Assembly: GCA_005880525.1 (NCBI GenBank)
Contig: VBFW01000031.1
Location: 1 to 26,550 of the forward strand
Source of the DNA: Chloroflexota bacterium
GTDB taxonomy: Bacteria > Chloroflexota > Dormibacteria > Dormibacterales > Dormibacteraceae
Direction: 5' to 3'
Length of the DNA: 26,550 nt
The position numbers and the translations under genes are program-made. Shown here in pieces: positions 1 through 9,735 of this stretch (positions are counted from its first letter, which is position 1; every line of letters begins with the position of its first letter). Under the pieces are notes generated by a model that ran no database searches, had not been told where the DNA came from, and was given only the letters and a program-made list of their open reading frames with translations.

Positions 1-383
1 CGCAGCGGGATCGCGGTGGCGCTGCCCCATCCCTTCCACACGGAGCCGCACTGCGAGGAATCGAGCGAGCAGACGCGTGTGTCGGGCGTGACCGTCAGCT
101 GGCTGCCGACCTGGACGCCGGTGTACGTCACCAGCAGCTGGCGGCCCGGGACGGAGGCAACCGCGCCGGTCGCCGCACCGGCGCCTGAACCGACGACGAT
201 GCTGCCCGCGACCTGAAAGTTCGACTGTTCGATGACGTCGACGGCCAGGTCGCCCGACCTGGACACAAGCACGAACAGTGGCGCCGAGGCCGCGATGTTC
301 ACCGAGCTCTCGCCGCACGCCGAGGTGAACGCCGCGGCCAGCGCGAGGCAGGCCATGATCGCGGGACCGCGGTGCAGCCTCAC
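1..383 (-). CDS. Putative lipoprotein, 3' end outside the window
   Basis: The frame is open from a GTG at 383 to the window edge, giving 127 codons with the C-terminus missing. The N-terminus has a positive n-region (MRLHRG), a short hydrophobic stretch and Cys23 in the context FTSAC. That suggests a lipoprotein signal, although the residue at -3 is Thr rather than the usual Leu. The rest is small, Ala/Gly/Val-rich and beta-like, with two further cysteines near residues 112 and 117. The GTG overlaps the stop of the upstream permease as GTGA (4 nt), so the two are probably translationally coupled. From context it may be the extracytoplasmic partner of the MacB-type ABC unit, in the way an adaptor or HlyD-like protein is. 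I recognise no family, and the role is inferred from position alone. Confidence 0.65.
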   Translation of the reverse strand, partial: MRLHRGPAIMACLALAAAFTSACGESSVNIAASAPLFVLVSRSGDLAVDVIEQSNFQVAGSIVVGSGAGAATGAVASVPGRQLLVTYTGVQVGSQLTVTPDTRVCSLDSSQCGSVWKGWGSATAIPL

Positions 384-1567
384 GCCTCGCGCAGCACCTC
401 GACGGGGTCGACGCGCATCGCGTGCCGCGACGGAATCCAGGCTGCGCCAAGACAGAAAACGAGCGCGCCGATGCCAACGAGCAACACCGAGATGGCGTCG
501 ATGCGCAGCCCGACGGTGGGCTGCAGCAGGAATACGGCGAAGGCCACGGCCTCCGCGGCCAGTAGGCCGATGACCAGGCTCGCGACCCAGGCCAGGGCGG
601 CCTCGGCCATCAGGCTGGCGCCGATCCAGCGCGGCGTGAAGCCGACCGCGAGCAACACCGCGATCTCCTTGCGCCTCTGCCGCACCGCCTGCACGAGCAC
701 GTTGGAGATCGAGAGCGACGCGAACAGCACGATGAGCACCACGAGGACGCCCCCCGCCGCCTGGATCTGCCCGATCCTGCTGCTGAGGCCGTGCACCGAC
801 TGCTCGACAAACTGAGGCCGGAGGCCCTTGCCCTCGAGCTGCTGCGCGATGCCCGCGACGTCAGCCGGCTTCGCCGCGTCGATGACGAACTTGCCGAAGC
901 CCGCCGAGCCGTTGGGGTCGGCCGTCCCGGCCCACACGCCCTGCTCGATCAGGATCCCCTCGAGCGTCGACAGCGTCGAGTAGACGGCGGGCATGCCGAA
1001 GCTGTCAGGGCTTGCGTCGACGTGGTACACACCGGCCACCGTGACCACGTGGGTCTTCGATCCCTGGATCCCCTGGGCGATGGGGATCGTCAGCGTCACG
1101 GTCGTGCCGACGAGAGCACGCGAGTCGATCGTCGAGCCGGTCTTGCGCGACATCAGGCCCGAATCGGGGAGCACTACCTGGTTCTCGCCTGGCCATGATC
1201 CTGCGGCGAGCGCCGGGCGATCGACGGCCGCCGGCAGGTTGAGCATCTGGAAGACCGAGCCGTCGTCGCCGATCGCAGCCGGAAATGCGCCCATCACGAT
1301 CGGGTATCCGCCGTCGACCTTGGGCAGCGACAGCATCCACTGCACCTGCGCGTTGGTGAAGGTCGGCTCGGAACCTGGCGTGACCGTCATCTGGGAAAGC
1401 GCGCGCTGAGAGAGGATGCCCTGCCCGGTGACGGCGCCGAGCCATGTCGATCCGGCGAGGACCGTCAGCAGGATCGCCACGCCGGCGGCCACTCCGATCA
1501 CGCCGGGGAGCACGCGCCGCCACTGCCTCTGCAGCTCGGTCCAGCTGAACCCGATCAGATCCTGCAT
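380..1567 (-). CDS. ABC transporter permease, FtsX/MacB type
   Basis: This is a 395-residue membrane protein. It has an N-terminal TM segment (about residues 18-45), a long extracytoplasmic domain (about 50-270) matching the MacB periplasmic core layout, then three TM helices (about 272-295, 315-345 and 360-382). The C-terminus carries the FtsX-domain ending with SRHAMRVDPVEVLREA. Proteins of this family work in mechanotransmission, lipoprotein release or efflux of peptides and lipids, not classical import. Its ATG overlaps the ATPase stop as TGATG, and its stop overlaps the downstream lipoprotein GTG, so this is a compact three-gene operon. The substrate cannot be read from the sequence. A LolCDE-like or MacB-like role is equally possible. 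Confidence 0.9.
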   Translation of the reverse strand: MQDLIGFSWTELQRQWRRVLPGVIGVAAGVAILLTVLAGSTWLGAVTGQGILSQRALSQMTVTPGSEPTFTNAQVQWMLSLPKVDGGYPIVMGAFPAAIGDDGSVFQMLNLPAAVDRPALAAGSWPGENQVVLPDSGLMSRKTGSTIDSRALVGTTVTLTIPIAQGIQGSKTHVVTVAGVYHVDASPDSFGMPAVYSTLSTLEGILIEQGVWAGTADPNGSAGFGKFVIDAAKPADVAGIAQQLEGKGLRPQFVEQSVHGLSSRIGQIQAAGGVLVVLIVLFASLSISNVLVQAVRQRRKEIAVLLAVGFTPRWIGASLMAEAALAWVASLVIGLLAAEAVAFAVFLLQPTVGLRIDAISVLLVGIGALVFCLGAAWIPSRHAMRVDPVEVLREA

Positions 1568-2259
1568 CAGGACTGTTCGACCAGCCGGCCGTGGTCCATA
1601 CGGGCCACCACCTGAGCGCGCGAGGCCACTCGCTCGTCGTGGGTGGCGCAGACAACGGTTGCCCCGAGATCGCGAACCAGCCGCTCCATCTCGTCGGCTA
1701 CGAGCGCCGCGTTGGCGGCGTCGAGGTTGCCGGTCGGCTCATCCGCCAGCACCAATGTTGGCGAGTTGATCACCGCGCGCGCGATGGCGACGCGCTGCTG
1801 CTCGCCCGCCGAAAGCTCGCCCGGCTTGTGTGTGATGCGCGCGCCCAGCCCGATGCTCGACAGCTGCTTGCAGGCCCGCGTGCGGCGTTGGGAGGCGGTA
1901 ACGCCAAGCGGGATCATCGGCAGCGCGACGTTCTCCCACGCGCTGAGGTGCGGCAGAAGTTGGAAGGACTGGAAGATGAAGCCAACGTTGGCGCAGCGAT
2001 AACGCGCGAGCTGATCCGCGCTCATCGAGGTCAGGTCATTGTTGTCGACCGACACTGTGCCCCGTGTCGGCCGAAGAAGCCCGGCGAGGACGTAGAGCAT
2101 CGACGATTTGCCCGAACCCGACGGCCCAGCCAACGCGACGAACCTGCCGCGAGGCAGATCCATCGTGACCGACTGCACGGCCTCCACCTCGTGACCGGCC
2201 CCCGACCTGTAGACAACTGTCAGGTCTGCGATGCGAACGTAAGGATGACCGGGAGCCAT
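1567..2259 (-). CDS. ABC transporter ATP-binding protein, LolD/MacB type
   Basis: From the ATG at 2259 the product is 230 residues, the normal size for a LolD/FtsE/MacB-class ATPase. Walker A is GPSGSGKSS, the Q-loop lies in FIFQSFQLLP, the signature is LSAGEQQRVAIARA, Walker B is LVLADEPTGNLD and the H-loop is in CATHDER. GNLD after Walker B is typical of this subfamily. The reading frame stays open upstream to 2355, but that stretch has no conserved residues and runs into the hairpin between this gene and the upstream gene, so I chose the internal ATG. No clear Shine-Dalgarno precedes it. It powers the permease encoded immediately downstream. Confidence 0.92.
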   Translation of the reverse strand: MAPGHPYVRIADLTVVYRSGAGHEVEAVQSVTMDLPRGRFVALAGPSGSGKSSMLYVLAGLLRPTRGTVSVDNNDLTSMSADQLARYRCANVGFIFQSFQLLPHLSAWENVALPMIPLGVTASQRRTRACKQLSSIGLGARITHKPGELSAGEQQRVAIARAVINSPTLVLADEPTGNLDAANAALVADEMERLVRDLGATVVCATHDERVASRAQVVARMDHGRLVEQS

Positions 2260-2287
2260 GGTCGGGATCAGGCTGCCCAATTTAACC

Positions 2288-2330
2288 CGTGGGCCCGGGC
2301 TTTGGCGCTCTGCCTGCGGCCCGGGCCACG
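2288..2330 (-). terminator. Hairpin terminator candidate for the secreted-protein gene
   Basis: Arms at 2288-2300 and 2319-2330 (core GCCCGGGC plus flanking CGTGG/CCACG) pair over 12 bp with one bulge around an 18-nt loop. On the minus strand the hairpin is followed by GTTAAATT, a short T-rich run unusual in this GC-rich region. It lies 15 nt past the stop of the secreted-protein gene and before the ABC ATPase ATG, so it would separate the two units. Confidence 0.5.
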
Positions 2331-2345
2331 GAGGATTGCGAACGA

Positions 2346-2855
2346 TCACCACCAACCAGTGGTGTCAGCCCCGCCGTAATAGGGCTGGGTGTTGTACCAG
2401 AGGATGGTGCGGCTGGAGTCATGCTCGTAGTTGTTCCACCAGATACCGCCGGTGACGTGGATGTTGTAGACGACGTTGCCGCAGTACCCGGTGTAGATCT
2501 CCTCGCAGTCGAAGTAAGAGCTGCTCAGCGTGGTGCCGGACACCCCCACCGCCCACGGGAAGGAGACCGAGATGGCGACTCCGTTGACCTGCACGTACTG
2601 GACGTCGTCGGTGATGTACGGGTAGTACGGGCAGTTGCCGATGACCCAGGTGGACGACTGCGTGTTGAAGTAGTAGTTCCAGGACATCGTGCTCAGCCAG
2701 ACGTTGGTCCGGATGTAGTCGCACGAATGCGGCAGATAGCCGGACCCCGGTGCCCGGCCGGTTCCCGTCCAGGCAAGTGCCGAGGTTCCGAACACAGCGG
2801 TCATTGCGAGCGCGACGATCACTGCGGCGACCTTGCCCGGGATACGACGTGACAT
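2346..2855 (-). CDS. Small secreted aromatic-rich protein with four cysteines
   Basis: From the ATG at 2855 the product is 169 residues. The start is fixed by a strong Shine-Dalgarno (GGGGAGGAG) four bases upstream; earlier in-frame ATGs lie within or before it. The N-terminus is a Sec signal peptide: MSRRIPGK, then a hydrophobic core, with likely cleavage after ALA near residue 29. The mature part has four cysteines, enough for two disulfides. It is very rich in Tyr, Trp, Asn, Ser and Thr and resembles an exported beta-sheet domain. I recognise no family. A protein with similar size, composition and cysteine count is encoded at 25644-26093. The neighbouring XRE gene may regulate it. Confidence 0.75.
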   Translation of the reverse strand: MSRRIPGKVAAVIVALAMTAVFGTSALAWTGTGRAPGSGYLPHSCDYIRTNVWLSTMSWNYYFNTQSSTWVIGNCPYYPYITDDVQYVQVNGVAISVSFPWAVGVSGTTLSSSYFDCEEIYTGYCGNVVYNIHVTGGIWWNNYEHDSSRTILWYNTQPYYGGADTTGWW

Positions 2856-2890
2856 ATCTCTCCTCCCCATAGAAGCTGGCCGGCGCATGT

Positions 2891-2903
2891 GGTCCTGAGG
2901 ACC
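2891..2903. promoter_or_regulatory. 13-bp palindrome, possible operator
   Basis: GGTCCTGAGGACC has perfect 6-bp arms around one central base. It lies just downstream of the predicted -10 of the secreted-protein promoter, where a repressor would block transcription. The XRE-type gene next door is the obvious candidate binder, but that is inference. Confidence 0.35.
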
Positions 2904-2910
2904 CACCGCG

Positions 2911-2939
2911 ACGTTCGCCGCACTCGAAAAGGCGGTCAA
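2911..2939 (-). promoter_or_regulatory. Possible promoter of the secreted-protein gene
   Basis: On the minus strand TTGACC (2934-2939) is a good -35 element. It is followed after exactly 17 nt by GAACGT (2911-2916), a poor -10. The start of transcription would fall near 2904, leaving a leader of about 48 nt with the strong Shine-Dalgarno at its end. Only the -35 is convincing. Confidence 0.3.
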
Positions 2940-2970
2940 GCTTTTCTGAAGCCCCGCTTCACAAGACGCA

Positions 2971-3279
2971 TCACTCGCCTGGCAGGAGGCCGAGGCGGCG
3001 GAGGTGACGCGCCCTGGCCAGCAGCTGGTCGACCGTGGTCGAGCTCACGCGAGCCGCCGCCAGCAGGGCTTCGGCCGGCACGCGCGCCTCGCCTCGCTCC
3101 CACGCGTAAATGGCGCGCGCGCTGAGTGATCGCCGTCCAAGCTCTCGCCGGACCTCGTGAGCGAACACCTTCATGGGCGGGCGCAGGCGCCTCGCGACCG
3201 CGATCGCCATGGCGACCTCATACGCCACTGGGGCGGGCTCCATGTTGAGGATCGTTCGCGTCTGGTCCGGAACGCCCAT
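2971..3279 (-). CDS. XRE-type helix-turn-helix protein
   Basis: This 102-residue protein has a C-terminal half (about 40-95) that reads as a Cro/C1-type HTH domain: VRRELGRRSLSARAIYAWE supplies the first helices and recognition turn, followed by RGEARVPAEALLAAA and a final helix with VDQLL. The conserved WErGe motif is present as WERGEARVP. No enzymatic or ligand domain is attached. The ATG at 3279 is the longest ATG start; Met13 (3243) and Met36 (3174) are alternatives, and none has a clear Shine-Dalgarno. It sits between a large LuxR-type regulator and the secreted protein on the same strand, so local control is likely but not demonstrable. Confidence 0.75.
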   Translation of the reverse strand: MGVPDQTRTILNMEPAPVAYEVAMAIAVARRLRPPMKVFAHEVRRELGRRSLSARAIYAWERGEARVPAEALLAAARVSSTTVDQLLARARHLRRLGLLPGE

Positions 3280-3350
3280 CGCGCATGCAAGCTATCGCCG
3301 TTTCGCGTTTCGGCCATCGGCAGAACGACCGACTTTGTTTCCAGCCCGGG

Positions 3351-3377
3351 CCTAGATACCTCCTAGGCGGTACCTAG
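3351..3377. repeat. Three CCTAG direct repeats at 11-bp spacing
   Basis: CCTAG occurs at 3351, 3362 and 3373, exactly 11 bp apart, so all three face the same side of the helix. CTAG is generally rare in bacterial DNA. The array overlaps the stop codon of the LuxR-type gene and lies 72-98 bp upstream of the XRE gene start. It looks like an iterated protein-binding site, but part of it is coding, so chance is possible. Confidence 0.35.
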
Positions 3378-5648
3378 TCGCTCGTGCGCCCACACCGCGA
3401 TCTGCGATCGCGATCGCAACCCAAGCTTGTTGCGTATGTGCTCGACGTGCGCGTCTGCGGTCCGTTCCGCCATCCGCAGCCGGCCTGCGATCTCGGGGTT
3501 GGTCAGCCCGTCCGCGATGAGCAGCGCCACCTGCTTCTCACGAGAGGTGAGTGGCCCGTTGCCATTGGAGTCGGTCGGGGCTGCAGGCGGCGCCGGCGAG
3601 CCGGTCGCGTAGCTGATCGCCTCGGCAGTGGTCATGCTCGAGCCGCGCCGCGACGCGGCATCCGCGACGGTTCGAGGCAGCTTTGCCCTGGAGCCTGTAA
3701 GTGTTTCGTCGGTGCTCTTCTGCCACTCGCGCTGCGGCTCAGCGCCGGTCGGAGCACGCACCACCTTCGCCGCGGCGATCAGCGTGATCGCTCTCTCATC
3801 GCGCCCCTCGGCATGCTCGACCTCGGCCAGCCCTTCGAGGACTGTCGAGGAGGTCACCGCGTCCGAAAAGTGCGTTGAAAGGGCCACCGCCTCCAGCCAG
3901 TTGTGGCGAGCGGCCTCGGTGTTCTTGAGCTTCATGTATATGCGGGCCAGACTGTCGCGACTGAGCGCGGTCACGAATTCGTCACCCGCCTGGCGGAACC
4001 CTTCCAGCGCCTGCTCGAGGCGGCCGCGCGCAACCTCGTAGTCGCCGCGCTCCAGCGCGATCAGCCCGAGGTTGTTCAAGCTCGACGCCACCCACCACGG
4101 GTCGCGGAGCTGCCACGCGATCTGGAAGGCCTCGTCGTGAAGGCGCGCGGCGGTGGCCCAGTCGCCGGTGCCGCTGCTGAGAACGCCGCGTAGCGACTTC
4201 GCAGAGAAGAGCGAAACGCTGGGCCCGATCCTCTCCGCCATCTCCGCGCCGACATCCGCGTCGCGCGAGGCACCGGGATAGTCACCCTGCAGCCAGCGCA
4301 GCCGGGCCCGAGTGAGCAGCGCGTCAGTCCGAGCCTCGGTCTCGCGGGCTGGCGTTTCCAGGGCTCGGTCGATCCAACCGATTGCCTCCTCGAGGCGGCC
4401 CCGCATGATCCAGTACCGGTCCATGTTGGCCACGAGCTTCAGCGCCGACTCGGGGTCTTCCCCGAGACACCATTCGAGCGCGAGGCGGATGTTGCCCTGC
4501 TCCTCGTCGAGACGGTTCAGCCAGTCGAGCTGATGCCGCCCGCGCAGCTCAGTGTGTCCGCGGCGGGTGAATTCGAGAAAGTGCTGGCCGTGGCGGCGCC
4601 GAATCTCGGCCTCATCCCCGTCATGCAGCTTCTCGAACGCGTACTCGCGGATGGTGTCGAGCATTCGATAGCGCGTCTGCCGTGCCGCGCCGGGCTCGGC
4701 GACCACCAGCGATTTGTCGACGAGCCTGGTCAGCGTCGAAAGTACGTCGCCGGAGGTGCCGTCCGCGACACCCTCGGCGGCCGCCAGCTCGAACCCGCCG
4801 GCGAACACAGAGAGCTGGATGAAGAGGTCCTTCTCTTCGGGACTGAGCAGCCCATAGCTCCAGTCGACAGCGGCGCGCAACGTCTGGTGGCGCGGCAACG
4901 CCGTGCGGCTGCCTCCTGTCAGCAGCCGGAAGCGGTCGTGAAGTCGCAGCAGGATGTCATCGAAGGTCAGGACGCGCGCGAGGCCGGCCGCAAGCTCGAT
5001 CGCCAGCGGGATGCCTTCCAGGCGAGCGCAGATCTGCGCGACAGCAGGCGACGAGGTTGCGTCGAGCTCGAGTCCCGGCCGGCTGAGCCGCGCTCGCTCG
5101 ACGAACAGCCGCACGGCCTCGCTCTGCAGCAGCATCTCGGGGCGCGTGCCGCCGGCCGTGTCGGGAATGCTCAGCGAGGGCGTGCGCCAGATGACCTCGC
5201 CTGGGAGACCGAGCGGCTCGCGGCTGGTGATGAGCACCGTTACCTTCGGGCACGAACGCTGGATTCGGCCGACCAGCGCCGCGCACGGCTCCACCAGGTG
5301 CTCGCAGCCGTCAAGCACCAGCAGCATCCGGCTGGTCGCAAGCGTCTTCAGGAGGACTTCGAGGATCGGCCGCTTTCGCTGCTCGCGCACGCCACAGGCG
5401 GTGGCGACCGTCAGCTCGAGAAGGCGTGCATCCAGGACGGGCGCGAGCTCGATGAGGAAGACGCCGTCGCGATGTCGCTGGATGAGGTCTCCGGCGAGGC
5501 GCAGCGCCAGCCGGGTTTTGCCCGCGCCGCCGGGCCCTGTCAGGGTGACCAGTCGCGAGCGGTGGAGCAGGCGCCGCAGCTCGGCCAGCTGATGCTCGCG
5601 GCCGACGAAGCTGCTGACCTCGGCGGGGAGATTGTTTGGCGTGGCCAT
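3363..5648 (-). CDS. LuxR-family transcriptional regulator with NB-ARC ATPase and TPR domains
   Basis: The product is 761 residues. An STAND/NB-ARC ATPase module fills the first 330 or so residues: a FVGRE start motif, Walker A GPGGAGKT at 38-45, a Walker B-like LLVLDGCEHL, the sensor-like VTVLITSREPLGL and the GLPL-type motif GIPLAIELAAGLA. A winged-helix stretch and a TPR-like helical array follow to about residue 620. The last 63 residues are a LuxR/GerE DNA-binding domain beginning LTSREKQVALLIADGLTN. Length and order are normal for large ATP-binding LuxR (LAL-like) regulators, which couple ligand or partner sensing to transcription activation. It starts 26 nt after the DUF1089 stop, so the two may be cotranscribed. 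The inducer and regulon are unknown. Confidence 0.93.
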   Translation of the reverse strand: MATPNNLPAEVSSFVGREHQLAELRRLLHRSRLVTLTGPGGAGKTRLALRLAGDLIQRHRDGVFLIELAPVLDARLLELTVATACGVREQRKRPILEVLLKTLATSRMLLVLDGCEHLVEPCAALVGRIQRSCPKVTVLITSREPLGLPGEVIWRTPSLSIPDTAGGTRPEMLLQSEAVRLFVERARLSRPGLELDATSSPAVAQICARLEGIPLAIELAAGLARVLTFDDILLRLHDRFRLLTGGSRTALPRHQTLRAAVDWSYGLLSPEEKDLFIQLSVFAGGFELAAAEGVADGTSGDVLSTLTRLVDKSLVVAEPGAARQTRYRMLDTIREYAFEKLHDGDEAEIRRRHGQHFLEFTRRGHTELRGRHQLDWLNRLDEEQGNIRLALEWCLGEDPESALKLVANMDRYWIMRGRLEEAIGWIDRALETPARETEARTDALLTRARLRWLQGDYPGASRDADVGAEMAERIGPSVSLFSAKSLRGVLSSGTGDWATAARLHDEAFQIAWQLRDPWWVASSLNNLGLIALERGDYEVARGRLEQALEGFRQAGDEFVTALSRDSLARIYMKLKNTEAARHNWLEAVALSTHFSDAVTSSTVLEGLAEVEHAEGRDERAITLIAAAKVVRAPTGAEPQREWQKSTDETLTGSRAKLPRTVADAASRRGSSMTTAEAISYATGSPAPPAAPTDSNGNGPLTSREKQVALLIADGLTNPEIAGRLRMAERTADAHVEHIRNKLGLRSRSQIAVWAHERLGTA

Positions 5649-5674
5649 GGCGGGCGCGGCGATTATCGCGCGCT

Positions 5675-6286
5675 CTATGAGCTGTCGCCGATGCGGTGGC
5701 CAATTCCGGGGTAGGCGATCACGAATCCGTCGGAGTCGAAGACCAGCTCGGCGACGAAGTCGCGCGACCCGGACTCATAGCGGACGATTGAGCGGTCGCC
5801 CTCGCGCCTGATGAAGGTGTATCGCTGCGGGCTCACGTGCACGGCCAGATCCGGCACCGACACCCAGGCCATCACCAGGTCGACAGGCCCGCCGCCTGAC
5901 AGCAGGCCGTGGCGTAGCACCGGCATGGTGTTCGTCAGTGGAGAGAGGGCAAGGTCGCAGTCCAGCGCGGTCTTGAAGGCGGACATGTCGCCGCCCGGCG
6001 CGGGCAGGTCGACTTCGCCGCGCACTTTGGTCCGCGCAGTCCAGCGCCCGGACCATAGCCGGCGGAGGTCCAGCCTCCGGCTCCAGCCCTCGCCTCGTGC
6101 ATTGACGAGCAGGCCTGAGGTCACAAAACGGCCGCGCGTCTCGAGCTTGTAGTCGAGGCGGTAGGGAACCGGGTCGAAGCCGATGGCCGTGCCCACCGCG
6201 GTGAGCCGGCCGCGGATGATCATCACGTCGGCGAACTCCGCGCCCTGCTGATCGTCCTTGACCCATGCGATGGAGCGCCTTGCCAT
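5675..6286 (-). CDS. Putative glycolipid-binding protein (DUF1089 family)
   Basis: From the ATG at 6286 the product is 203 residues, close to family size. It shows the features expected of the putative glycolipid-binding family: an N-terminal W-x-D-D and acidic start (IAWVKDDQQGAEF), the YRLDYKLETRG strand, paired W/R-rich strands (LRRLWSGRWTA), the segment ALDCDLALSPLTNTMPVLR, and a C-terminal strand VRYESGSRDFVAELVFD with a final GFVIAYPGI. No signal peptide is seen, so it is probably cytoplasmic. An ATG at 6316 would add ten residues but would overlap the dnaG start. On the minus strand TATTGT ends 8 nt before the chosen ATG, consistent with a very short or absent leader. The biochemical role of this family is poorly established. 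Confidence 0.85.
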   Translation of the reverse strand: MARRSIAWVKDDQQGAEFADVMIIRGRLTAVGTAIGFDPVPYRLDYKLETRGRFVTSGLLVNARGEGWSRRLDLRRLWSGRWTARTKVRGEVDLPAPGGDMSAFKTALDCDLALSPLTNTMPVLRHGLLSGGGPVDLVMAWVSVPDLAVHVSPQRYTFIRREGDRSIVRYESGSRDFVAELVFDSDGFVIAYPGIGHRIGDSS

Positions 6287-6293
6287 CGCGTCC

Positions 6294-6300
6294 CACAATA
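6294..6300. promoter_or_regulatory. Shared -10 element of the dnaG / DUF1089 divergent promoters
   Basis: The heptamer reads CACAATA on the plus strand and TATTGTG on the minus strand. As CACAAT it ends 7 nt before the dnaG GTG at 6307. As TATTGT it ends 8 nt before the DUF1089 ATG at 6286. One short AT-rich site could therefore serve as -10 in both directions. No convincing -35 is visible on either side. Confidence 0.4.
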
Positions 6301-6306
6301 GTGCCG

Positions 6307-8067
6307 GTGTCCTCATCCGCTAACTCCGACGACGCTTTCGCCGAGGTCAAGGCCAAGGTCGACCTCGTCAAGGTCGTCCAGGAGCATGTTCGGCTGACCA
6401 AGCGGAACCGGGAGCTGTGGGGGCTGTGCCCGTTCCACCAGGAGGACAGCCCGAGCTTCAAGGTGAATCCGCAGATGCAGTCCTGGTACTGCTTCGGCTG
6501 CCAGCGCCATGGCGACGTGTTCACGTTTGTCGAGCTCATCGAGAAGACCGACAAGCGCGGGGCGCTTCAGACGCTCGCGGAGCGCGCGGGCGTCGAGCTG
6601 CGCAAGCTCTCGCCAGAGCAGAGGGAGCGCTCGGATGATCGAAAGCGTCTGCTCGCGATGCTCAAGCTGGCGGCGCAGTACTACGAGTACGTGCTGTGGT
6701 CGAGCCCCGCCGGCGAGCCGGGCCGGAGGCTGCTGGTGCAACGGCAGGTGGGCGAGGAGACGGCGCGGCGATTTCAGCTCGGCTACGCGCCGGCCGGCCG
6801 AGGATTCGCCGAGTATCTGCGCGCGAAGAAGCGCTCGCTTGCCGATGCGCAGGCCGCAGGACTCATGCGCCGCGACGGCAGCGACTTCTTCGCCGAGCGG
6901 CTGGTGATACCGATTCGCGACGAACGCGGCCAGCCGCTGGCATTCACGGCGCGGACCGTTCGCCAGGACGAGCAGCGCAAGTACATCAACTCGCCGGAGA
7001 CGCCTTCATACGTAAAAGGACGCGTGATCTTCGCGCTCGACCTGGCCAAGGATGAGATCGCGCGGCGCGGCCACGCGGTGCTGATGGAGGGTCAGTTCGA
7101 CGTCATCACCGCGCATCAGTTCGGCGTTGGCAACTCCGTGGCCAGCTCTGGCACCGCGCTCACCGAGGACCAGGTTCGCCTGCTGAAGCGCTTCACCGAC
7201 GAGCTGCTGCTGGTGTTCGACGCTGACCGGGCGGGCCAGCAGGCGATGCGCAAGGCGGCGGTGCTTGCCTCTCAGCACGGGATGCGAACGCGGGCGGCGA
7301 CGCTGCCCGACGGCATGGACCCTGACGAGTTTCTGCGCTCGTCGGGTGCGCAGGCGGCCGAGCGCTGGCAGGCGGTGGTCGACTCCGCGCCATCGAGCTT
7401 CGAGGCGGGTGTGGCTCAGGACATCGCCGGCTTCAACCCCAGCAATGCCAACCAGATGGAGATCGTGGCCGGGCGGTTGCGGGAGTGGATCGGTCTGTTT
7501 CCCGAAGGCCTTCGTGATGGTTATGTGGAGGTTGCGGAGCGCCGAACCGGCATCTCGCGGCATCTCCTGCTGAGAGCGCCGGAGCCGAAACGCGAGTTGA
7601 AGCAGGCTCCCAACGGTTTGAGCCGGCAGATTGCTGGGAAGAAAACGACAGTCAGCAGATATCTGCTGCAGTTGCTCGCGGTCAATCCGGCCGCCTTTGA
7701 GCGGATACGAACAAAGCTAACGCCCGAAGAGTTGGACGATGAGGATCGCGGAATTTACTTGCGAATGCTGGAAACCTACGATCGAGCCGGGGCGTCAGGG
7801 CTCGAGAACGAGCTGGGCGGCTACCCGGCGGAGGTTCAGGACCTGATCAGAAGGGCTTGGGCGGCGCCGCCGCCAAATGTGGACGGCCAGGTGGCCGAGG
7901 AATTGGTCGCGCGTCTGCGTCTTGACCGCATGAAGGGCCGTCACTCTGGAATAATCCGTGAGCTTTCCGAAGCGGAACGTGGGAGGGAAGCGGAAAGGGT
8001 GGCGAGGCTCGAGGCAGAAGCCAGGGAGCTCGCGCGCGCCATCAATGACATGGAGAGGAGCAGCTAG
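6307..8067 (+). CDS. dnaG: DNA primase
   Basis: DnaG makes the RNA primers for DNA replication. From the GTG at 6307 it has 586 residues. The N-terminal zinc-binding domain uses Cys41, His44, Cys62 and Cys65 (CPFH...CFGC) and continues as HGDVFTFVELIE. The RNA polymerase core follows, with the IPIRDERGQPLAFTART and KYINSPETP motifs. The TOPRIM domain has the catalytic Glu in VLMEGQFDVI (about residue 259) and the metal-binding VFDADRAGQ (about 304). The C-terminal helical DnaB-interacting region is present but divergent, ending in a charged coiled stretch. I favour GTG 6307 because a CACAAT sits 7 nt upstream; an in-frame GTG at 6301 and ATG at 6265 exist. The dnaG-rpoD order is the classic macromolecular synthesis arrangement. 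Confidence 0.96.
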   Translation: MSSSANSDDAFAEVKAKVDLVKVVQEHVRLTKRNRELWGLCPFHQEDSPSFKVNPQMQSWYCFGCQRHGDVFTFVELIEKTDKRGALQTLAERAGVELRKLSPEQRERSDDRKRLLAMLKLAAQYYEYVLWSSPAGEPGRRLLVQRQVGEETARRFQLGYAPAGRGFAEYLRAKKRSLADAQAAGLMRRDGSDFFAERLVIPIRDERGQPLAFTARTVRQDEQRKYINSPETPSYVKGRVIFALDLAKDEIARRGHAVLMEGQFDVITAHQFGVGNSVASSGTALTEDQVRLLKRFTDELLLVFDADRAGQQAMRKAAVLASQHGMRTRAATLPDGMDPDEFLRSSGAQAAERWQAVVDSAPSSFEAGVAQDIAGFNPSNANQMEIVAGRLREWIGLFPEGLRDGYVEVAERRTGISRHLLLRAPEPKRELKQAPNGLSRQIAGKKTTVSRYLLQLLAVNPAAFERIRTKLTPEELDDEDRGIYLRMLETYDRAGASGLENELGGYPAEVQDLIRRAWAAPPPNVDGQVAEELVARLRLDRMKGRHSGIIRELSEAERGREAERVARLEAEARELARAINDMERSS

Positions 8068-8150
8068 TCATCGCACGTGTAGCCAAGGTCGCGACCAAAG
8101 CAGGTAGCAAGGCGCAGGACAAGCCGGAGCACAAGCTCGAAGACGAGCTG

Positions 8151-9725
<1,575 letters not shown>

Positions 9726-9735
9726 TCGCTTCGGC

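Noticed and set aside
2946..2961. TGAAGC hairpin as a rho-independent terminator of the XRE gene
   Set aside because: Neither side carries a T-run on the transcribed strand; I keep it only as a symmetric site.
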